From assembly GCA_016793115.1 (NCBI GenBank), contig JAEUIN010000157.1, positions 1 through 48,971 on the forward strand: a stretch of DNA of 48,971 nucleotides, read 5' to 3'. The stretch comes from Planctomycetaceae bacterium (GTDB taxonomy: Bacteria > Planctomycetota > Planctomycetia > Pirellulales > PNKZ01). A program made the translations under genes and the position numbers. This document shows positions 43,605 to 48,971 of this stretch, one piece after another; positions within the stretch are counted from its first letter, which is position 1, and each line of letters opens with the position of its first letter. The notes under the pieces are model-generated. The model was not told the origin of the DNA, made no database searches, and saw nothing but the letters and a program-made list of their open reading frames with translations.

Positions 43605-43924
43605 CTACGCGGCCGGCCCAGGTTGCTTTTGCGGCCCGGCTCGACAAGAGGCTCCCATCGGCGCGGCTTCTTGAACGCGTCGGGGCTCGGTCCGTTGCCT
43701 CTTGAATTCCCAGGTTGACGAGCAACCTGGGCCACCCAAGCGCTTGGCGGCCGGCGGCCCGCGCCTGACTCGTGTTCCTTGCGCGTCACCGCGTCCGGAA
43801 TCCCAACGGGATTCCACAGCACAGCCCGGAGTCGCGGTACGCCGCGCACTCCGGGGTTCGTCGGTCCGGGTCGAACGTCCGAAACCCTGAAAGGGTTTCA
43901 CAAGTCGACCCGAGCGCGGCGCGG
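43605..43924. repeat. Composite dispersed-repeat region after the KAP gene
   Basis: No gene is supported in these 320 bases. CCCAGGTTG near 43618 recurs at 43710 and again, inverted, as CAACCTGGG near 43723. At 43748-43858 lies a copy of a dispersed element with CCCGCGCCTGACT and AACGGGATTCC, shared with 44378-44480 and 47290-47386. At 43881-43899 GAAACCCT and AGGGTTTC form a hairpin related to one at 46252-46272. Confidence 0.7.
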
Positions 43925-44296
43925 CTATTCCAGCGTGATCTGTTCGGGAAGATTCATCGCCGCGTTAACCCAACTGCTCCAGCCCCCTTCATAGACCAAG
44001 TCCGAGACGTAGCGCAGCCCGACGGCGAGGACGCCGAAGACCAAGCCGGCCACGAGGAGTCGGCGTGCCGTGGGATAGAATTTCGGTTTCCAGTTATAGC
44101 CGAGCAGCCACCAGACAAACGACGCGGCGAGGCTGAGGCCGGCGGCGGCGAGCAGAACCACGAAGGCTCCGGCGGTGAAGGGGACCAGGACGGGGCCTTC
44201 ATAGCGGTCGATTGAGCCGGACATAAAAGCGCCCGCCGCCGTCGCCGCGGCCAAACCGACGGCGATGAAACGTCCTGCACTCGGTTGGAACATCAT
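43925..44296 (-). CDS. Small membrane protein of unknown function
   Basis: 123 residues from ATG 44296 (the adjacent ATG at 44293 is equally possible; GAGGGAGAG lies just upstream). Three hydrophobic segments are visible: FIAVGLAAATAAGAFMSG, VPFTAGAFVVLLAAAGLSLA with ASFVWWLLGY, and LLVAGLVFGVLAVGLRYVSD. The C-terminus (YEGGWSSWVNAAMNLPEQIT) is soluble. No family was recognised. It is bracketed by dispersed repeats on both sides. Confidence 0.7.
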   Translation of the reverse strand: MMFQPSAGRFIAVGLAAATAAGAFMSGSIDRYEGPVLVPFTAGAFVVLLAAAGLSLAASFVWWLLGYNWKPKFYPTARRLLVAGLVFGVLAVGLRYVSDLVYEGGWSSWVNAAMNLPEQITLE

Positions 44297-44377
44297 CTCT
44301 CTCCCTCGTGTCGCCGCGCGGCGCCGGTTTCGGCCCGTCAAACCTCGTCGGCGTTTCGGAGGATTGTAATCGACGCG

Positions 44378-44560
44378 GCGGCCGGCCCGCGCCTGACTCT
44401 CGTGCCCGTGACGAGTCACGCGTTTCGAAATCTCAACGGGATTCCCGTCTTAGCCCCCGGTACTTGATGTCGGGGGCAAACGGCGCGGCGCGTTTCACGC
44501 AGCGCCGTCTCTCGTCCGCGAAGTCCGGCGCCCCCGGCAGGAAGTGCCGGGGGCTAAGAC
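44378..44560. repeat. Dispersed repeat with nested inverted repeats
   Basis: 44378-44480 is a copy of the dispersed element found at 43748 and 47290. GTCTTAGCCCCCGG (44447-44460) is exactly complementary to CCGGGGGCTAAGAC (44547-44560), enclosing 86 bases. An inner hairpin pairs GCCCCCGGCA (44530-44539) with TGCCGGGGGC (44545-44554). It lies upstream of the small membrane-protein gene and downstream of the Lpg1974-type gene. Confidence 0.8.
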
Positions 44561-44603
44561 GAGACCGCTCCGTCGCATACGTTCGGCCGGCCCATCATCG
44601 CTT

Positions 44604-45707
44604 CTAGAAGCCCCACGAGAGCGACATGTACGGCCCGTGAGCCGTGAAGTTGTTCTGCAGGTGGTCGGCCGTGGCGAAAAACACGCCGACGTTGTTCACC
44701 ACCGGCGGCACCGCGACTTGCGTGAAGTTGTACGAGTTCACCGCGTCGACGTAGACCACGGCCTGGTAGCCGGCCTCGAGCTTCAGCACGCCGCCGCCGA
44801 GTTGCAACGAGTACGAACTCGCCAGTCGCGATTCGAGGCCCGGCACGACTTGCGTCGAGCTCGGCGACGTGAACGATTGCGGGCTGCCGCCGGGAAACAT
44901 CGCCGACGTGGTGTTGAAATTGACCCGGCTGTGCTGCGTGCCGACGAGCGCGACGGCCGCCATCTCGCCGAGCAACTGCAACCGGCGACGCTGAAACTGT
45001 CCGCTCACGCCGACGCGCGGGCCCGCGCCCAGGAACGAGGACTGGGTCGTGTTTTGATGCGTCAGCGAGCCGCTGAAATCGGAAAACCATCCGGTCAGGT
45101 CTTGGTCGACCGAGGTGTATTGCACGCCGCCGAAGACGCGCATCTGAAACGGCCGGCCGGCGCGCCAGAGATGTCCCCCTTCCAAGTTCACCGACTCGTA
45201 GCGAAAGTTCACGGTGCCGCTCCCGACGTTGTATGCCGTCGCGCCCGGCCCGATGAGGTACGACGGGCCGGCGAATTGGAGCGGCGTGCCGGCGAACGAG
45301 GCGCGATCGGTGCTGTCTAAATGGGTCCACGAGGCGCGCAGGTCGTTGGCCGTCTCGGGCACGAGGAACCGCACGTGGAGATTGAAGGCCGGACTGAATT
45401 CCGGGCGGATCGATTGATTCTCCCAATGCGGCGACGGAGCCGGCAGCGGGCTGACCAAGGTGCCGTACTCCAAGCTCCCGGAGCCGGGTTGCAGGTACAA
45501 CAAGGCGGCTCCGACCTCGAGCCGCGGCGGGGCGAAATCCGAATCGGCGACGAGCACCGTGGGCGCGGCCCGCTCCGCGGCCTCGGAGGCGAACGACGAA
45601 AACGCCGGCTCGGCGAGATCGGCGAAGGGACCGGCTTGGGCCGCGACGACCGTCGTCGTTAAGGTCGCCGCGATCGTCAGCAAGAAACGAACCCACGTCG
45701 TCGTCAT
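44604..45707 (-). CDS. Outer-membrane protein, Lpg1974 (Legionella major OMP-like) family
   Basis: 367 residues from ATG 45707 (GGAG about 10 bases upstream; an upstream ATG at 45728 would displace the signal peptide). The signal peptide is MTTTWVRFLLTIAATLTTTV, ending near AQA. The mature part begins with the family pattern PPRLEVGAALLYLQPGSGSL. It continues with alternating amphipathic strands (RPEFSPAFNLHVRFLVPETA, TVNFRYESVNLEGGHLW, RVFGGVQYTSVDQDL, FLGAGPRVGVSGQFQRRRLQ) and ends in an aromatic-terminated strand, GPYMSLSWGF. This is a beta-barrel porin-like protein, a class expanded in planctomycetes. Its precise role is unknown. Confidence 0.87.
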   Translation of the reverse strand: MTTTWVRFLLTIAATLTTTVVAAQAGPFADLAEPAFSSFASEAAERAAPTVLVADSDFAPPRLEVGAALLYLQPGSGSLEYGTLVSPLPAPSPHWENQSIRPEFSPAFNLHVRFLVPETANDLRASWTHLDSTDRASFAGTPLQFAGPSYLIGPGATAYNVGSGTVNFRYESVNLEGGHLWRAGRPFQMRVFGGVQYTSVDQDLTGWFSDFSGSLTHQNTTQSSFLGAGPRVGVSGQFQRRRLQLLGEMAAVALVGTQHSRVNFNTTSAMFPGGSPQSFTSPSSTQVVPGLESRLASSYSLQLGGGVLKLEAGYQAVVYVDAVNSYNFTQVAVPPVVNNVGVFFATADHLQNNFTAHGPYMSLSWGF

Positions 45708-46251
45708 CGAGTGTTCACTCCAGTTCAATCCGTTCGTATGGAATACGCCGCCTTGACTGGGAAAACATCGGCCGCAAATCGCGAAACAACGTGTTTGATT
45801 CGCCGGCGAGGATTTTCGCTACAGCCGGACAACTTCGCCGGACCGGCCTGATTCGACCGCGGACGTTGCGCTCCGCAACTCGCCGCGAAGGACGCCTGCG
45901 CCCGCGAGAATGCGGCGTTTTCCGGCGACCGCGCGCCGATCGCGGGCGCGGATTGCCGCCCCGTCGAACTCCGGCGGAGTCGGCGCTTCGGCGGCGGCCG
46001 CCGACCGCTTGTGCGGCAAACCGCAACGAATGCCCCGCGACAAGAAGGCCGAAGCCGTCGAGCCGGCGTTTCGATCGTGCGCCCGGCGGCGGCGAGCCGC
46101 GCAACAGAACCCGTCGGCGAGTGATTCATCTCATGTGCCGCCGCCACGAGCCGGCTTCGCCGTCGCCGACAGCCGCCCGGAGCAGCCTATGAAACCCCTG
46201 CGCGGTTTCCTCAGTTCGCCCTGAGCGCGCCGTGGCGGCGATTCCGGCGTC
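45708..46251. other. Intergenic stretch with no supported gene
   Basis: About 540 bases of very high GC. Open frames on both strands give Arg/Ala/Pro-rich translations without motifs or ribosome sites. Near 46188-46212 a GAAACCCC...GGTTTCC near-palindrome resembles the hairpin that follows at 46252. Confidence 0.5.
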
Positions 46252-46272
46252 GGAAACCCTGACAGGGTTTCC
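46252..46272. repeat. GGAAACCCT/AGGGTTTCC hairpin
   Basis: A perfect 9-bp stem with a GAC loop. It shares its core with the hairpin at 43881-43899, marking a dispersed palindromic repeat family. It lies 72 bases upstream of the DUF3800 gene. Confidence 0.8.
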
Positions 46273-46343
46273 GAGAGCGACGGAATCTTCACCGCACGGA
46301 AAATGGTTGCCGAAGGTCGAAGTCGTCCGCTACCGTGGCCGTC

Positions 46344-47186
46344 ATGGCTGACGAGTCCATGCAACGTCGTTCGGAGTGTCGCTATTTCGTCGATGAGGCC
46401 GGCGATCCGACTTTGTTCAACCGCGGCAAGCAGATCGTGGTCGGAAAGGAAGGCTGTTCGACCTACTTCGTCCTCGGGTTACTCGACATCGCGGCTCCCG
46501 AAGTCGTCGGCAAGCAACTTCACGAGTTGCGCGAATCGATCTTGGCCGACCCATACTTCAAGAATGTTCCTTCACTGCAACCGGAGCGACGAAAGACGGC
46601 TCTCGGGTTTCACGCGAAGGATGATTTGCCCGAAATTCGGCGAGAAGTGTTTTCGCTTTTGATGAAGCATGAGATGCGCTTCTTCGCCGTGGTTCGCGAC
46701 AAACGGCGGATCGTTCAACGCGTTCAAGAGCGAAATCGTATCCGTCCGCGGTATCGGTACCATCCCAATCAACTCTACGATCGCTGTGTAAGTCGGCTGT
46801 TCAAGGATCGACTCCACAAAGAGGAAGCGTATCGAATCGTGTTCGCCAAGCGCGGGTCGACGGATCGAACGGCTTCGTTGCGCACGGCGTTGGAAAATGC
46901 GCGGGCCAACTTTCGCCGGTCATGGGGCGTCGATGCGACGGCCCCGATCGAGGTCGTCGCGAGCGGTGCGATCGGCGATCCCTGCTTGCAGGCCGTCGAC
47001 TATTTTCTCTGGGCGTTGCAACGACTCTACGAACGAGACGAGTCGCGCTATCTTGAATTCGTCTGGTCGAAGGTCGGACTCGTTTACGACGTCGACGACC
47101 TACGCAACCACGAGTACGGCGAGTATTACACGCAACGAAATCCGTTGACGCGCGACGCCTTGGCAAAAAGAAAGCCGGGGATATAG
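46344..47186 (+). CDS. DUF3800 family protein (RNase H-like fold)
   Basis: 280 residues from ATG 46344; ATG 46359 is an alternative and no strong ribosome site decides between them. The N-terminal strand CRYFVDEAGDPTLF holds the family DE..D signature (D17, E18, D21). The C-terminal helix GDPCLQAVDYFLWALQRLYE carries the conserved Gln and Asp. The middle (RFFAVVRDKRRIVQRVQERN, YHPNQLYDRCVSRLF) fits the family. DUF3800 proteins have a predicted nuclease-like fold and often lie in mobile or defence contexts, but no enzymatic role is established. The gene stands alone between dispersed repeats, 2.7 kb from the KAP gene. Confidence 0.87.
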   Translation: MADESMQRRSECRYFVDEAGDPTLFNRGKQIVVGKEGCSTYFVLGLLDIAAPEVVGKQLHELRESILADPYFKNVPSLQPERRKTALGFHAKDDLPEIRREVFSLLMKHEMRFFAVVRDKRRIVQRVQERNRIRPRYRYHPNQLYDRCVSRLFKDRLHKEEAYRIVFAKRGSTDRTASLRTALENARANFRRSWGVDATAPIEVVASGAIGDPCLQAVDYFLWALQRLYERDESRYLEFVWSKVGLVYDVDDLRNHEYGEYYTQRNPLTRDALAKRKPGI

Positions 47187-47289
47187 GGCCGCTCCGCCGA
47201 AGCGCAGCAACCACACGGCATGGAGCCGAATTTCATCCACCGGCGTGCGCAACTATACATTCCGCGTCGGGTCAGGTCAATTTGCAACC

Positions 47290-47386
47290 GGCCGGCCGCC
47301 GCCGACGCCTGTTCCGTGCGTGCGATCGCGTTTGGAATCCCTTCCGGGTTCCCAGTCTTAGCCGCGGGCATTTTATGCCGGGGGCC
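47290..47386. repeat. Third copy of the dispersed intergenic element
   Basis: GGCCGGCC, CGCCTG, TTTGGAATCCC, CGGGTTCC, AGTCTTAGCC and TGCCGGGGGC occur in the same order and spacing as in the copies at 44378 and 43748. The 320-base gap between the DUF3800 and Nudix genes holds nothing else recognisable. Confidence 0.7.
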
Positions 47387-47509
47387 GACGACGAGTCGGC
47401 TGTGAATCGGCGCGGCAACGCTCCGTGAATTCGACCGCACCCGGCCTCATGTTGAGGAAGCGTCGGGGGCTGCCACGAAGAGTCTTCGCCGCGCACGGCG
47501 GGCTTGGTT

Positions 47510-47986
47510 TCACTCGCCGGCCGCGCGCTCGACCGCCCAGGCGTGGCAGCGGTGGAAGAAGTGTTGCGCCTCGGTCGCCGGGTCGAGCCAGTGGAGCAGC
47601 AGGTCGGGTTGGCCGCCGGTCGGGTCGCCGACGAGCCGGCCCGCGAAGAAGTCGGCCGTCATGTCGAACCAGGCGTCTTCGTCGCGGCCGTAGAAGAACT
47701 GCCGAGCTCGGCCGAGCGGGCGCTTGAGGCGGACTTCGCAGCCGAGCTCTTCACGGCACTCGCGGGCCACGGTCGCCTCGGCCGTTTCGCCCGCTTCGCG
47801 GCCGCCGCCGATCAGCCAATAGAGCGGCCTGGTTTGGCGGGCCCGCCCCCGGGCGTCGGCCGAGACGACGGCGACGCGGCCGGCGGGATCGAACACGACG
47901 ACGTACGCCGCCGGCCGCACGATGAGCGGCGAACCGTCGGACGGGGGAGAGCCGAACGTGGCGTCGGGAAGATCGTCGGCGAGCAT
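47510..47986 (-). CDS. Nudix hydrolase
   Basis: 158 residues. The Nudix box GX5EX7REUXEEXGU is complete: it begins GGREAGETAEATVA and continues RECREELGCEV at about residues 61-85, with metal-binding Glu in REE. The flanking strands AYVVVFDPAGRVAVVSADA and the C-terminal barrel (DAWFDMTADFFAGRLVGD) fit the family. It would hydrolyse a nucleoside diphosphate linked to another moiety; the substrate is unknown. The ribosome site is weak. It ends 320 bases from the DUF3800 gene, in convergent orientation. Confidence 0.9.
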   Translation of the reverse strand: MLADDLPDATFGSPPSDGSPLIVRPAAYVVVFDPAGRVAVVSADARGRARQTRPLYWLIGGGREAGETAEATVARECREELGCEVRLKRPLGRARQFFYGRDEDAWFDMTADFFAGRLVGDPTGGQPDLLLHWLDPATEAQHFFHRCHAWAVERAAGE

Positions 47987-48479
47987 GGCGGCGCCGGGCG
48001 GATGGAGATCGCGGGTGGAGTTTGCGATTCAAGTCGCGAATCGCCGGCGGGCGGGGCCGAGCTTGGCCGTCGCCGCAGCGGCCGGGTCTGGAGTTTAGCA
48101 ACCTGCCGGGGCGGTTTCGATTGCCGCTTCGGGCCTCCGGGCGGCGGCTTGGGCCGCGTGGGCCTCGCGGCGCTCGACCCAACCGAGGATCGGCCGAGCT
48201 TGTCGCGACGATGTTGCTGGTGCAACGTGTTTGCAAGACAGGTGCGGGCGGGTGCCGGCGGGCCGGCCCGGGGCGTGCTCGCTGCGAGGACAGTGCGAGA
48301 GCCTCCGACGGCGCCGGGCGGTCTGCGGGGGGGTCGGATTTCTTAAAAACCGCCGGGAAAAATGCAGGTCGCGCTCCACATGGGGGGCCGAGCCGCTCGG
48401 TGCGAGCGAGGCTTCTCTAGAGGCTCCGATCGAACGGCCGCCCGGCGAACCGGGCAGCGGCGGAACGGCGGCGGAGCGG
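47987..48479. other. Intergenic stretch, possibly with a decayed dispersed repeat
   Basis: No gene is supported. On the minus strand around 48155-48186 the bases would translate as GWVERREAHA, which resembles a short phrase (GWVERSETH-like) often seen in spurious small ORFs from a planctomycete interspersed repeat. This is a recollection, not a search result. The rest is GC-rich without motifs. Confidence 0.35.
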
Positions 48480-48971
48480 CTAGCTCACGACGGCGTCTTC
48501 CCGTTTGCGGGGATCGAAGTCGAGCCGCACGCGGCGGACGACCAACTCGGCGACGCCCGTCCCCACGTCGGCGGCCCGGAGCGGGCCGGGCGCGAGCATT
48601 TCGACGACGATCGCTACGCCCAGGCCGTTGCCGATGGCGAAGTTGGCGCCCGGCGTCGTCGAACCAAGGAAGGCCGAGATCGTGTGCGGCTGCGTGCGGC
48701 CGGCCGCGTCGAACGCCGGCGTGAACGTTTCGCTCGCGAGGATTTGCACGTCGGCCGGGTTCTTGGCCGAGGTCGCATAGCGGAACAACATCAAGCGGCA
48801 TTGGAGCCGGCGCAACCAGGCCGCTGCGAAGAACTCGGCCGAACGGCCGCCGCCGCAGGCTTCGACGGTGAACGTGTAGCGGCCGCCGCGGGCGTTGCGA
48901 ATCTCCTGCGCGAGCACGGCCCGCGCCCCGGCGGCGACTTCGCTCGCGGCGTCGGGGAGCGCGAGTTCGAA
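48480..48971 (-). CDS. Protein of unknown function (partial, N-terminus outside window)
   Basis: The minus-strand frame is open from the window edge to a TAG at 48480-48482. The 163 visible residues include FELALPDAASEVAAGARAVL, GRYTFTVEACGGGRSAEFFA, FRYATSAKNPADVQILASET and a C-terminal beta-rich stretch (GVAELVVRRVRLDFDPRKRE). No transmembrane segment or known motif is visible. The real start lies beyond base 48971; the GTG at 48917 is internal. Confidence 0.65.
   Translation of the reverse strand, partial: FELALPDAASEVAAGARAVLAQEIRNARGGRYTFTVEACGGGRSAEFFAAAWLRRLQCRLMLFRYATSAKNPADVQILASETFTPAFDAAGRTQPHTISAFLGSTTPGANFAIGNGLGVAIVVEMLAPGPLRAADVGTGVAELVVRRVRLDFDPRKREDAVVS

Noticed and set aside
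43605..43924. A CRISPR-like or att-flanked element at the right edge of the KAP island
   Set aside because: The repeats are palindromic and irregularly spaced, with no direct repeat shared with the left edge at gyrB.
45715..46147. Minus-strand ORFs of 129-140 codons upstream of the outer-membrane protein gene
   Set aside because: Arg/Pro-rich translations, overlapping frames of equal quality and no ribosome sites.
48095..48379. A 94-residue minus-strand gene before the last partial gene
   Set aside because: Translation is low-complexity Arg/Pro-rich; the one familiar phrase (GWVERREAHA) points to a repeat remnant, not a protein.

Overview
The window looks like a chromosomal segment of a high-GC planctomycete, most likely of the Pirellulales type. 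This rests on four things: the cysteine desulfurase-dnaA-dnaN-dciA-gyrB cluster, the giant Gln/Pro/Gly-rich membrane protein with a DUF4175-like front half, the Lpg1974-type outer-membrane protein, and the many dispersed intergenic palindromes. The lineage is an inference from gene content, not from a marker-gene comparison. No rRNA, tRNA, CRISPR array, insertion sequence or integrase was found.

Layout. 1-2.6 kb: end of a 2-oxoacid:ferredoxin oxidoreductase (korA partial, korB) and a zinc-ribbon/CBS protein. 2.6-4.9 kb (minus): a secreted HExxH metallopeptidase translationally coupled to a COMT-like methyltransferase, and a small membrane protein. 5.1-9.4 kb: a 1418-residue membrane protein with a 740-residue low-complexity tract, closed by a perfect terminator, then an orphan prepilin-like protein. 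10.5-14.5 kb (minus): TonB-dependent receptor, TonB and an RluA-type pseudouridine synthase, divergent from a NarL-type response regulator. 15.4-16.1 kb: a DUF4142 protein. 16.6-16.86 kb (minus): a self-contained transcription unit encoding a 23-residue peptide behind a perfect Shine-Dalgarno sequence. 16.9-24.8 kb: a methyltransferase, a two-domain alpha/beta hydrolase, a MacB/FtsX-type ABC exporter, an orphan C5 DNA methyltransferase and a ParDE-like toxin-antitoxin pair. 25-30.6 kb (plus): deoC, a DUF58 protein, glgC, a Tat-exported probable beta-propeller protein and a threonine-dehydratase-like PLP enzyme. 30.7-32.7 kb (minus): scpB with a long Asp/Glu tail and a secreted protein of unknown function.

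32.9-40 kb is the replication-origin neighbourhood. The encoded DnaA lacks the usual N-terminal helicase-binding domain, and a DciA-type helicase-loader gene lies two genes downstream. The dnaA-dnaN gap holds one clear DnaA box and a short AT-rich stretch and is the best oriC candidate. Directly after gyrB, an AT-richer island (39.95-43.60 kb) carries one 1164-residue KAP-family P-loop NTPase, probably acquired horizontally and possibly a defence protein. 43.6-47.4 kb is rich in dispersed palindromic repeats and holds a small membrane protein, an Lpg1974-type porin-like protein and a DUF3800 protein. The window ends with a Nudix hydrolase and a partial gene of unknown function.

Two signals stand out beyond ordinary gene content. 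One is the minimal 23-residue peptide gene with its own promoter, near-ideal ribosome site, structured 3' region and terminator. The other is a recurring class of intergenic leaders built from tandem short words arranged as imperfect inverted repeats, lying immediately upstream of the CBS gene, glgC, dciA and gyrB, with one-armed versions before deoC and the DUF58 gene.
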